Part shown: positions 8,924 through 16,616 of the stretch, piece by piece
Layout: every line of letters begins with the position of its first letter
Numbering within the stretch: position 1 is the stretch's first letter
Translations under genes and position numbers: made by a program
Source: JAVBLT01 sp031553315
GTDB lineage: Bacteria; Verrucomicrobiota; Kiritimatiellia; RFP12; DVOR01
NCBI GenBank assembly: GCA_031553315.1
Contig: JAVBLT010000001.1
Location: 62,001 to 126,000 of the forward strand
Length of the DNA: 64,000 bases
Reading direction: 5' to 3'
Notes under the pieces: model-generated
Told to the model about the DNA's origin: nothing
What the model saw: the letters and a program-made list of their open reading frames with translations, nothing else
Databases searched by the model: none

Positions 8924-10369
8924 ATGAAAGTGTTTACATTGATCGCCGAACGCGGCCCCTGCATCGGCCGGGTTTTTCAGATCACCCCCGAAGGCACCTC
9001 GCTCGGAAGAGCCTCCGCCAACCAGATTTACATTCCAGACCCCTTGCTCTCCCGCCGGCACTGCCTCTTCACCGTGCGCGACGGCGCCCTCTATGTGAAA
9101 GACCTCGACAGCGCCAACGGCACGCTCGTCAACGGCAGCCCCGTGGCCGAAGGGCCGGTTGAAGACGGCCAGCACATCAGCGCGGGCGATTCCCTCCTGC
9201 TCGTGCGCGAGAATGTGTTCAACCTCGAAGCCCCCTCCGCCGCCTCACCCGCGGCTTACGCCCCCCCCCCCGTGGTCGACATCTCCTTTGAAACCGCCGC
9301 CACGCTCAAAGAACCGCTCGCGCCGCCGCCCCAGCCCGCCGCCGATCCGGTCAAGCCCGAAAGCATCAGCCTTTTCGCCGACAAGGCCGAAGAGAAACCC
9401 GCCCCGGCGCCCGTCGACCTGGGATTCGCCCCGGAAGAGCCGCACGAGCACACATCGTTTTCCCTGCGCCCGGTTCTGTGGGGCGTGGCGGGGCTCTCCG
9501 TGCTCGCGCTGGGCGTGTTCTGGATCTTCAGCCGCCCCGCCCAAAAACCCGCCGACGATTTCGGCCCGGCGAAAGCCGGCGACAAAACGCTGGAGCTGTA
9601 TTACGAGAAGATCGACGCCTCCCTCGATCGGCTTTACCGCTATGAAATGGCGATCTCCGCCGACGGCTCCCTGCGGATGAAGCTCGACGAAGTCGGCGGA
9701 GAAACCCCGCCCCGCGCCGTCCGCGAAGAAAAGAAACTGCCGCCCGACCGCGTCGCCAAAATCAGCGAAGAGGTGGAAAAGGCCCGTTTCTTCACCTTCA
9801 AGCCCCTTTACACCGAAATCGGCGTGAAGCCCGACCGCATCAGCTCGACCGACCTTTCCGTGGTCATCGGCAAGACCGCCTTCCGCTCCCGCACCGAAAA
9901 CATGCTTCCCCCCGAAAATTACCGGAAACTGTGCGAAACGCTCGAAACCTTCTGCCAAAACGAACTCGGCGCCTGGGGCGTGGCACTGCCCGCCGAAGCG
10001 CTGCTCCAAAACGCGAAGGAAGCCAGAGACGTGGGCGAGCAGTATTATGAAAAGCGGGCGCTTGCCACCGGCAACCTCCACGCCGCCATCCAATCGTTCA
10101 GGCAATCCATCTTCTACATGAGCACCCTTTCGCCCAAGCCCGATTTCTACGAAGCCACCCGCACCGAGCTTGCCCGCTGCGAAGCCGAGCTCGACGAAGC
10201 CTACAAACACCTCAGCTTCCAGGCCACCCGCGCCATCAACCTGCGCGATTGGACCGCCGCGCGCGATTTTCTCCAGCAGATCTGCGAGCTGATCCCGCTG
10301 CGCGAAGATTCCCGCTACAAAGAGGCGTGGAGCAAGATGCTGGAAATTGAAAGCACGCGTTTGAAGTAA
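8924..10369 (+). CDS. FHA-domain membrane protein of the Tad locus
   Basis: The 481-residue protein begins with a complete FHA domain (residues ~10-100: SLGRASANQIYIPDPLLSRR, HC, DLDSANGTLVNGSPV), continues through a proline-rich linker, then a single membrane helix (VLWGVAGLSVLALGVFWIF, around residue 185-205). A C-terminal region has alpha-helical, TPR-like character (ATGNLHAAIQSFRQSIFYMS and following). Orientation is therefore FHA in the cytoplasm and the helical domain outside. With the FHA domain on CpaF it suggests a phospho-threonine-dependent control layer on this machine; no kinase is in the window. The precise role is unknown. Confidence 0.8.
   Translation: MKVFTLIAERGPCIGRVFQITPEGTSLGRASANQIYIPDPLLSRRHCLFTVRDGALYVKDLDSANGTLVNGSPVAEGPVEDGQHISAGDSLLLVRENVFNLEAPSAASPAAYAPPPVVDISFETAATLKEPLAPPPQPAADPVKPESISLFADKAEEKPAPAPVDLGFAPEEPHEHTSFSLRPVLWGVAGLSVLALGVFWIFSRPAQKPADDFGPAKAGDKTLELYYEKIDASLDRLYRYEMAISADGSLRMKLDEVGGETPPRAVREEKKLPPDRVAKISEEVEKARFFTFKPLYTEIGVKPDRISSTDLSVVIGKTAFRSRTENMLPPENYRKLCETLETFCQNELGAWGVALPAEALLQNAKEARDVGEQYYEKRALATGNLHAAIQSFRQSIFYMSTLSPKPDFYEATRTELARCEAELDEAYKHLSFQATRAINLRDWTAARDFLQQICELIPLREDSRYKEAWSKMLEIESTRLK
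9261..9271. repeat. 11-base poly-C tract inside the FHA membrane-protein gene
   Basis: Eleven consecutive C encode part of the proline linker after the FHA domain. Slippage here would truncate the protein before its membrane helix. Confidence 0.8.
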
Positions 10370-10386
10370 GGGTAAAGGGAATAACC

Positions 10387-11715
10387 ATGAAAAGATTTTT
10401 TGTTTCTTTGCTGGGATGCGCGCTTTTCGCGGCCGTTTGCGCCGCCCAGGCGCCGACGCTGACGGTTCACTCCACGCCGGAGGGCGCCGAGCTGGCGCTA
10501 AACCGCGAACCGGTCGGAGTCACACCCTTTTCGACTACCAACGTCACCTCCGAAGCGCTGATTGCCGTGAGCAAGCCCGGGTTCAAGACCGCCTGGCAAA
10601 CCGTCCGCCTCGCGCCGGGCGAAAGTAAAGCGGTCTCCGTCGAGCTCGAACCCGTGAAAGGGCTGCTGCTCTTCCGCACCTCGCCGGTCTCCGCAGAGGT
10701 ATCCGTCAATAAAATCGCCTACGGCAGCACCCCGCTCATCCTCAACAGCCTGCCTGTGGGCAGCCATGTGGTCCGCCTTTCCGCCCAAGGCTATATGCCG
10801 CGCGACATCAAGGTCGACATCGCCGACTCCAACCCCATGGTGTTCGACGAAACCCTGATTTCCGGCTCCGGCCTCATCCAGGTCACCAGCGAGCCCTCCG
10901 GCGCCGAAGTCCGCGTCAACGGCTTTCCCCGCGGCCTCACCCCCTGCTCCGTCGACCGCGTGGATCGCGGCAAAGCCAGGATTGAAATCACCCTTGCCGG
11001 GCACCATCCCTTCACCCAGGAGCTCGGCGTCAACGCAGGCGAAACGCACCGCCTCAACGCCGTGCTCAAGCCGCTCGAAGGCAGCCTCCAGATCGTGACC
11101 ATTCCGCTCAAGGCCCGCGTCTACGTCAACGACACCTACAAAGGCGAGAGCGACATCGACCTCGGCCGCCTCGAATCGGGCTCCTACCGCGTGCGCGTGG
11201 AGCTGAAAAACCACCGCACCCAGGCACGCACCGTGGTGGTTCCCCCCGGCGAGAACATCATCGAGGAATTCCGCCTCGCGAGCAACGTCGGGCGCATCGC
11301 CATCGTCACCCAGCCCCCGCGCGCCGCCGTGTTTCTCGACGGCCGCCGCGTGGGCACCACCAAAGCCACCCCGCAGGGAACCCTCTCCCAGCAGCTTCTG
11401 CTGACCGACATCCCGGAAGGCCCGCACGAGCTCCAGGTCACCGCCCGCGGCTACAAAGACCTCCAGCAGACCGTGACGGTGCCCCAGGGCGAACTCATCA
11501 CGCTCAACCTCGCGCTTGTGAAAATGTTCATCCCCGACTACTGGGTCGAAACCCTCGCCGGCCGCGTGCAAGGCGTGCTGATTCAGCAAAACGAATTCGG
11601 CATTGAGCTCGAAACCCGCCCCGGCCTCAAGCAGACCGTCCCCACCCGCGACATCCGCGGCCACGGCTACATTCTCGAAGCCATCACCGGCAACCCTAAA
11701 GACAACGATGACTGA
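10387..11715 (+). CDS. Secreted PEGA-repeat protein of the Tad locus
   Basis: The 442-residue protein has a signal peptide (RFFVSLLGCALFAAVCAAQA) and about five tandem PEGA-type beta domains, seen in repeated elements such as LTVHSTPEGAELALNREPVG, FRTSPVSAEVSVNKIAYGST, VTSEPSGAEVRVNGFPRG, VTIPLKARVYVNDTYKG and VTQPPRAAVFLDGRRVG. PEGA domains are extracytoplasmic beta sandwiches common in cell-envelope proteins. The last ~70 residues are non-repeat. It is the last Tad-linked gene and overlaps tatD by eight bases (ATGACTGA). A structural or envelope-anchoring role is inferred from architecture and context. Confidence 0.82.
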   Translation: MKRFFVSLLGCALFAAVCAAQAPTLTVHSTPEGAELALNREPVGVTPFSTTNVTSEALIAVSKPGFKTAWQTVRLAPGESKAVSVELEPVKGLLLFRTSPVSAEVSVNKIAYGSTPLILNSLPVGSHVVRLSAQGYMPRDIKVDIADSNPMVFDETLISGSGLIQVTSEPSGAEVRVNGFPRGLTPCSVDRVDRGKARIEITLAGHHPFTQELGVNAGETHRLNAVLKPLEGSLQIVTIPLKARVYVNDTYKGESDIDLGRLESGSYRVRVELKNHRTQARTVVVPPGENIIEEFRLASNVGRIAIVTQPPRAAVFLDGRRVGTTKATPQGTLSQQLLLTDIPEGPHELQVTARGYKDLQQTVTVPQGELITLNLALVKMFIPDYWVETLAGRVQGVLIQQNEFGIELETRPGLKQTVPTRDIRGHGYILEAITGNPKDNDD

Positions 11716-12514
11716 TTGCCCCTGGTTCGATACCCACGCCCACTTCGACTCCGCCTCCGATCCCGCCCCGTTGATTGCCCAAGCCGCCGAGGCAGGCGTC
11801 CGGCGCATCATCGCCGTCGGCGGGAGCCCCGCGCTCAACGCCGCCGCCATAAACGCCGCCGCCGCCTTTCCCCGGATCGTGCGCCTCGCCGTGGGCTTCG
11901 ACCGCGATTGCGCCCTGGAGCTGGCGCCCGAAGAAGCCCGCCAACGCCTCGCCGCGTTGATTGATCAGCTCCCCGCAGCCTGCCGCCTCGCGGCCGTCGG
12001 CGAAACCGGCCTCGATTTTCACCACCATCCGCCCCAGAGCGAGGCGCTTCAAAGCGCCCTCTTCGCCGAGATGATCCGCATGGCCGACGAACGGCGCCTG
12101 CCCTTTATCCTCCACACCCGCGAGGCCGATGCCGCCACCTTGGCGGCGCTTGATGCGGTGCCGTGCCGTTTCCAACCGGTTGAACGGCGCGGCGTGGCGC
12201 ACAGCTTCACCGGCGACCGCGCGATGGCGCGCGAACTGCTCGACCGCGGCCTCTACATCGGCTTCAGCGGCATCGTCACCTTCCGCAACGCCGATATGCT
12301 CCGCGAAACCGCCGCCTATGTGCCCGCCGACCGCCTCCTCATTGAAACCGATACGCCCTACCTCGCCCCCGTGCCCCTGCGCGGCCGCCCCAACCAGCCC
12401 GCCTACCTGCCGCACATCGGGCAATGCATCGCCGCCGTGCGCGGGCTTTCCACCGAAGCCGTCGCCCTCCTCACCGCCGCCAACGCCGAAACGCTTTTCA
12501 CGCTCGGAAAATAA
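11708..12514 (+). CDS. tatD: TatD-family metal-dependent DNase/hydrolase
   Basis: TatD proteins are TIM-barrel metal-dependent hydrolases with 3'-5' exonuclease activity. Motifs present are the opening metal site FDTHAHFD, the AVGETGLDFHH strand, FILHTREA, AHSFTGDRAMARELLDRG, IGFSGIVTFRNA and LLIETDTPYLAP. The start at 11708 is supported by homology to the normal TatD N-terminus; the longer upstream frame lies inside the PEGA gene. Translation is probably coupled to that gene. The link to the pilus function is likely only positional. Confidence 0.92.
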   Translation: MTDCPWFDTHAHFDSASDPAPLIAQAAEAGVRRIIAVGGSPALNAAAINAAAAFPRIVRLAVGFDRDCALELAPEEARQRLAALIDQLPAACRLAAVGETGLDFHHHPPQSEALQSALFAEMIRMADERRLPFILHTREADAATLAALDAVPCRFQPVERRGVAHSFTGDRAMARELLDRGLYIGFSGIVTFRNADMLRETAAYVPADRLLIETDTPYLAPVPLRGRPNQPAYLPHIGQCIAAVRGLSTEAVALLTAANAETLFTLGK

Positions 12515-12530
12515 GGTGAAGCGCCAGAGA

Positions 12531-12693
12531 TAAAGGAGGTTAAGATTGAAACTCCTCAATTTTTCGAAAGGTATTTTTCTTTTTGGTGAATGCTTGAAGT
12601 GAGCCGTAGCAACGCTACGGCAATCTGAAAGGGCGATGTTCAAAAAGGAAAAGCGCCGAAGAGAACAGGAACGCTCAATTGCAACTTGCTCTG
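12531..12693 (+). repeat. Dispersed 163-bp MITE-like element, copy 2 (old, diverged)
   Basis: The full length can be aligned: a diverged left end TAAAGGAGGTTAAGATTGA, the internal hairpin CCGTAGC-AAC-GCTACGG, the tract TCTGAAAGGGCGATGTTC, and a right end TTGCTCT. It fills most of the gap between tatD and the nitroreductase gene. It does not overlap the tatD stop, unlike the younger copies. Confidence 0.65.
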
Positions 12694-12710
12694 GAAGTCA
12701 CGCGCCGGCT

Positions 12711-13262
12711 TCATCGGCAATAGGAGATGCTTTCGCGGCGTTTGCCGTGAGGGGTGCCGGTTGCGGCGTAGGGATCGTAGCCGGCGTAACCGGCGATGAT
12801 GCCGCAGAAGGGTTCGAAATCGAGCGGGAGGCCGATGGCTTTTTGAAGCCCGGGGTCGCTCGCGATGGCGGCCGTCGGCGTGATCACATAGCAGGAACCG
12901 AGGCCGACGTCGGTCGCCGCGATGCACATGTTGGTGACGGCTGCGGCGCAGTTGGCTTCGCTGTAGGTGTTGCGCAGGGAGCAGACCATGATGAGCAGGG
13001 GCGCGCCGTAGAGCGGCATATACCCTTGGAGCGCCGCGCGGCCCATGAGAAAGGCGTTGCCGGAGGTCTTCATCAGGTGGAGCGATTTCTCGTTGACGGT
13101 CTTGAGCACCGCGGGATTGGTGATCACGGCGAAGTGAATGCCGCCCACGCAGGGCGCGCTGTTGCCGGCCTTCAGAAGGATATCGATTTTTCCCTCTTCC
13201 ACGGGGCGGGCGGCGTAACCGCGTGTGCTTTTGCGCTGGGCGATGGCTTCAAGAGCTTCCAT
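12711..13262 (-). CDS. Nitroreductase-family FMN oxidoreductase
   Basis: Members reduce nitro compounds, quinones or flavins using NAD(P)H with bound FMN. The sequence shows the family opening EALEAIAQRKSTRGYAARPV with the RxSxR-type FMN site, GNSAPCVGGIHFAVI, and the central SEANCAAAVTNMCIAATDVG helix with LGSCYV. The protein is 183 residues, usual for the short nitroreductases of anaerobes. The start at 13262 is fixed by GAGGAGG seven bases upstream. A good promoter lies at 13295-13323, back to back with that of the AEC transporter. The substrate is unknown. Confidence 0.88.
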   Translation of the reverse strand: MEALEAIAQRKSTRGYAARPVEEGKIDILLKAGNSAPCVGGIHFAVITNPAVLKTVNEKSLHLMKTSGNAFLMGRAALQGYMPLYGAPLLIMVCSLRNTYSEANCAAAVTNMCIAATDVGLGSCYVITPTAAIASDPGLQKAIGLPLDFEPFCGIIAGYAGYDPYAATGTPHGKRRESISYCR

Positions 13263-13294
13263 AGGCGACCTCCTCAAATAAAAATGTAAACCGC

Positions 13295-13323
13295 ACTTTA
13301 CAGGAGTTTGCCTTTAAAGGCAA
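13295..13323 (-). promoter_or_regulatory. Sigma-70 promoter of the nitroreductase gene
   Basis: On the minus strand TTGCCT (13323-13318) and TAAAGT (13300-13295) are separated by 17 bases, about 33 bases upstream of the start codon. Confidence 0.55.
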
Positions 13324-13332
13324 GGTGAATTG

Positions 13333-13361
13333 TTGCGCCGTGCGCCGCGCAGTGCTATACT
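13333..13361 (+). promoter_or_regulatory. Sigma-70 promoter of the AEC transporter gene
   Basis: TTGCGC (13333-13338) and TATACT (13356-13361) are 17 bases apart. The predicted transcription start is at about 13368-13369, immediately before the ATG at 13370, so the mRNA could be leaderless. Confidence 0.5.
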
Positions 13362-13369
13362 CTGTGCCC

Positions 13370-14311
13370 ATGTATCCGGTATTCCTTCAGATTTTGGGCA
13401 TTTTCGCCATTATTTTTTGCGGCTGGCTGATGGGGCGCAGGCGGTGGTTCAATCCGCTGTTCGGCGCCGATCTCTCGCGCCTGCTGATTTGGTTTTTCTA
13501 TCCGGCGCTGATCTACGGTTCACTTGTGCGCAGTTTCACCTTCGATCAGGTTTGCGCGCGGCTCTGGCTGCCGCTCGGCGCGGCGGGGATTCTCCTGCTC
13601 GGGTGGGGCGTGGGCTGGGTGGCGAAGCGGATGCTGCGCGGCTGCCGGGCGCCCACGCGCCGGAGTTTTCATTTCGCCTGCATGATGAACAACTACTCCT
13701 TCCTGCCGATCATGATTGTGGCCCCCTGGGGGGAGCAATGGGTGGCGATGGTGGCGCTCTCGGCGCTGGGCTCCGATGTGCTGATGTGGTCGCTCGGCTT
13801 TAAAACCCTGACGGGCCGGCGCTTCGGCGTGCGCGAATTGCACCGCCTGATCAGCCCGCCGGTGGTGGCGCTTGCGGCGGCGGTGCTTTCTCTTGCCCTG
13901 CTCGCGGCACTCGGCCAGCCGCGCCTCCCCCTTCTCTGCACCACAGGGCTCGATGTGATGTACGGCGCCGGCCGGGGCACGGTGCCGGTCTCGGCGCTGA
14001 TTTGCGGCTTGCGGATGGCCTCCACGCCGCCCGGTTCGCTCGGGTCTCCGCTTCTGGGGATCACCTGTTTCCTGCGGCTCCTGCTCATTCCGGCGCTGGC
14101 GCTGAGCGTGATTTTCTTTCTGCCGCTCGAGGCCGACGTGCGGATGCTGCTCTCGATCCTGGCGATTATGCCGGGCGCGATGTCGGGCGTTTCCCTCGCG
14201 GAGATCTACGGCGGCGATCCGGGCTATATGTCGGCGATGATTCTGAGCACGCACCTGCTGTGCCTGGCCACAGTGCCGTTCTGGATGTGGCTGTTGGAAA
14301 TTTCACGGTGA
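13370..14311 (+). CDS. AEC-family (auxin efflux carrier) permease
   Basis: The 313-residue integral membrane protein has about ten hydrophobic helices in two halves, starting VFLQILGIFAIIFCGWLMG, with the family's MNNYSFLPIMI helix and a C-terminal half ending LPLEADVRMLLSILAIMPGAMSGVSLAEIYGGD. AEC proteins export or exchange organic acids such as malate or malonate; the substrate here cannot be read. ATG 13370 is chosen because the upstream in-frame ATG at 13325 would start before the promoter. It ends convergently with the Rsm22-like gene; the 118-base gap between them shows no clear terminator. Confidence 0.85.
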   Translation: MYPVFLQILGIFAIIFCGWLMGRRRWFNPLFGADLSRLLIWFFYPALIYGSLVRSFTFDQVCARLWLPLGAAGILLLGWGVGWVAKRMLRGCRAPTRRSFHFACMMNNYSFLPIMIVAPWGEQWVAMVALSALGSDVLMWSLGFKTLTGRRFGVRELHRLISPPVVALAAAVLSLALLAALGQPRLPLLCTTGLDVMYGAGRGTVPVSALICGLRMASTPPGSLGSPLLGITCFLRLLLIPALALSVIFFLPLEADVRMLLSILAIMPGAMSGVSLAEIYGGDPGYMSAMILSTHLLCLATVPFWMWLLEISR

Positions 14312-14429
14312 ATTCCACGCGAACACGTAAAGAAATCGGCGATGATCGCTTTGCAGAGGCTCAACGCAGGCGGAGCGGCGCAATGTGTGTTTTTCAGCAT
14401 CGGCCGCGGACGGCTCAATCGAAAACCGC

Positions 14430-15548
14430 TCAATCGGCTTGAAAAATCAAATCCGGCACGCGCAAAACGCGGCCGCCTTCCATGCTCTTCCAATCGGAAG
14501 GCTCGCCGGCGAGCGTGCCGGTATCGCCGCGCTGTTGGTCGAGCAGGTCGTGCCGGCGCTCGGAAGTGAGCGCTTTGGCAGGCAATTCGATTTGGCGGAG
14601 TGTGCCGTCTCCCAGGCAAATGCGGGTGAGAAGGCGGCCTTTGGCTTTGTCGACGGGGCCGATCAAACGGAAACGGCGGGAGTCGTGCGCAACCCGTTGG
14701 TTGCCGAGCGCGAGAAATGAATATTTGATATCGTTGATCGTGCGGTGAAGATGCCGGTTCAAATCGTTCATGGATGCCGTGGGGCGGAAGCGGCGGGCAT
14801 CGTGGCAATACCCTTGGCACAGGCCCGTGAGCGGGCAGGGTGCGGCGTGCGGGCAGGGACCGTAGATGGAGGCGCCCTCAACGGCGAAGCGGTCGCGCAG
14901 TTTTTGAAGCCGGGGGCTTGTTTGGGTTCCCGCCGGTTCGAGAACCAGCAGAAGCGGCGGAAACCCATTCGGAATCGGGCGGAGCGCGGCGAGAAGGCGC
15001 CTGAGCAATTCGCCGGAGCGCTCGGTATCGGGCGCGGGAAACACTTCGTTGAGCGAAAAACTCATCACGATGAGGTCGTGGAACCCCTCTGGCGCGAAGG
15101 AATCAATAGAGGCCGCTTTCGTAAGCAGCGCCGTGCCTGGAAAAACCGAGTCAAACGTTTCGCGCACCGTTTGAAGCGCGGAGGCGGCGTGATCCACGGC
15201 GGTGATTTCAAGAGGCGCTTCGGGCGCATGCTCGCGGAAAAACGCGGCGGCCGCAAGTGAGGCCGCGCCGGAACCGCAACCCAAATCGAGCACGCGGAAC
15301 GGAGCGGTCGGCGGCGTGAAAGGCAGGGAGAGGCCGCGCAAGGCTTCGGCGGTGCGGGCGAGGGTCTGGGGCAAAAAGAAAAGACCATAGGCGGCGGCAG
15401 TCTTCGCGTCGCTGAGATAATCCGCAAAAACGGCAGGCCGACCGGTGGTGAAGCCTTCGCTGAGGCGGCGGACGACCGGTTCGAGGGAATCGAGGTTTTT
15501 TCCGGCGCGGGCGAGCCAGAAACATTCCAGCGTTTCAATCAGATTCAT
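14430..15548 (-). CDS. Rsm22-like SAM-dependent methyltransferase
   Basis: Rsm22-family proteins are ribosomal small-subunit-associated methyltransferase-like proteins best known from mitochondria, with scattered bacterial members. The sequence shows a SAM-binding motif FRVLDLGCGSGAAS (residues ~85-100), an acidic strand EITAVDHA, the post-motif MSFSLNEVF, and a Cys/His cluster YGPCPHAAPCPLTGLCQGYC that marks the Rsm22 family and probably binds a metal or Fe-S cluster. The 372-residue length is normal. It is divergent from trpS. Target and activity are inferred; some homologues may lack catalysis. Confidence 0.75.
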   Translation of the reverse strand: MNLIETLECFWLARAGKNLDSLEPVVRRLSEGFTTGRPAVFADYLSDAKTAAAYGLFFLPQTLARTAEALRGLSLPFTPPTAPFRVLDLGCGSGAASLAAAAFFREHAPEAPLEITAVDHAASALQTVRETFDSVFPGTALLTKAASIDSFAPEGFHDLIVMSFSLNEVFPAPDTERSGELLRRLLAALRPIPNGFPPLLLVLEPAGTQTSPRLQKLRDRFAVEGASIYGPCPHAAPCPLTGLCQGYCHDARRFRPTASMNDLNRHLHRTINDIKYSFLALGNQRVAHDSRRFRLIGPVDKAKGRLLTRICLGDGTLRQIELPAKALTSERRHDLLDQQRGDTGTLAGEPSDWKSMEGGRVLRVPDLIFQAD

Positions 15549-15593
15549 GCGGAAAGAGTAGCGGAAAACGCCCGCGATGTCGAGCCTTTCGGC

Positions 15594-15622
15594 TTGATTT
15601 GAGGCTTCCGATGGTATATTCT
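15594..15622 (+). promoter_or_regulatory. Sigma-70 promoter of trpS-scpA
   Basis: TTGATT (15594-15599) and TATTCT (15617-15622) are 17 bases apart, 28 bases before the trpS start. TATATT at 15615-15620 is an alternative -10 with a 15-base spacer. Confidence 0.45.
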
Positions 15623-15650
15623 TCCCACGTCTTTAATGAAGGAATCAACC

Positions 15651-16616
15651 ATGCGTATTTTAACAGGTATCCAGCCTTCGGGCAAGCTTCACATCGGCAA
15701 CTATTTCGGCGCGATGAAACCCGCCTTCGAGCTCCAGAAAAAAGGCGAATGCTTTCTTTTCATCGCCAACTACCACGCCCTCACCACCGTGCAAGACGCC
15801 GCGCGCCTCCGCGAAGACACGCTCAACGTGGCGCTTGATTTCCTCGCCTGCGGCCTTGACACCTCCAAAACCCATTTCTTCCGCCAGAGCGATGTACCCG
15901 AAGTGCACGAGCTCGCCTGGCTCCTCTCCACCATCACCCCCATGGGCCTCCTTGAGCGCTGCCACTCCTACAAAGACAAAATCGCCCGCGGCATCGCCGC
16001 CTCCCACGGCCTTTTCGCCTATCCCGCCCTGATGGCCGCCGACATCCTGGCCTACCAATCCGACCTCGTGCCGGTGGGGCGCGACCAAAAACAGCACGTG
16101 GAGGTCACGCGCGACATGGCCCAGAAATTCAACAGCACCTTCGGCGTCAACGTCTTCAAAATCCCCGAGCCCTTCATCCAGACCGAAGTCGCCGTCATTC
16201 CCGGAACCGACGGCCAAAAAATGTCGAAAAGCTACGGCAACACCATCGAGCTTTTCGCCCCCGCCAAGGAAATCAAAGCCAAAATCATGCGCATCGTTTC
16301 CGATTCCACCCCCCTTGAAGATCCCAAAAACCCCGATGCCTGCAACATCTTCGCCCTCTACAAACTCTTCGCCACCCCCGAAGAAACCGACCAGATGCGC
16401 GCCAACTACCTCGTCGGCGGCTACGGCTACGGCACCGCAAAGAAAGCCCTCGTCGAACTCTTCGAGCGCACCTTCGCCCCCTTCCGCGAAAAACGCGCCG
16501 AGCTCGAAAAAAACCTCGACTACGTGGAACACGTTCTCAAACAAGGCGCTGAAGACGCCCGCCGCGAAGCCACTAAAACCCTCGACGCCGCCCGAAAAGC
16601 CGTCGGCCTCGCCTAA
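15651..16616 (+). CDS. trpS: Tryptophanyl-tRNA synthetase
   Basis: This class I synthetase charges tRNA-Trp. It opens MRILTGIQPSGKLHIGNYFG, containing the HIGN form of the HIGH motif, and carries the KMSKSYGN (KMSKS) loop. DLVPVGRDQKQHVEVTRDMA and TPLEDPKNP are standard TrpRS blocks. At 321 residues it is full length. ATG 15651 is preferred over the in-frame ATG at 15636 because GAAGGAA sits directly upstream. Its TAA stop shares one base with the scpA start (TAATG), so the two are translationally coupled. Confidence 0.97.
   Translation: MRILTGIQPSGKLHIGNYFGAMKPAFELQKKGECFLFIANYHALTTVQDAARLREDTLNVALDFLACGLDTSKTHFFRQSDVPEVHELAWLLSTITPMGLLERCHSYKDKIARGIAASHGLFAYPALMAADILAYQSDLVPVGRDQKQHVEVTRDMAQKFNSTFGVNVFKIPEPFIQTEVAVIPGTDGQKMSKSYGNTIELFAPAKEIKAKIMRIVSDSTPLEDPKNPDACNIFALYKLFATPEETDQMRANYLVGGYGYGTAKKALVELFERTFAPFREKRAELEKNLDYVEHVLKQGAEDARREATKTLDAARKAVGLA

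Noticed and set aside
5107..9175. Very long minus-strand frames opposite cpaF-tadB-tadC
   Set aside because: They are antisense shadows with biased composition and no recognisable domains; all Tad motifs are on the plus strand.
7001..12000. Second transcription unit inside the Tad operon
   Set aside because: Gaps are 4-17 bases with no promoter-like spacing, so one operon through tatD is simpler.
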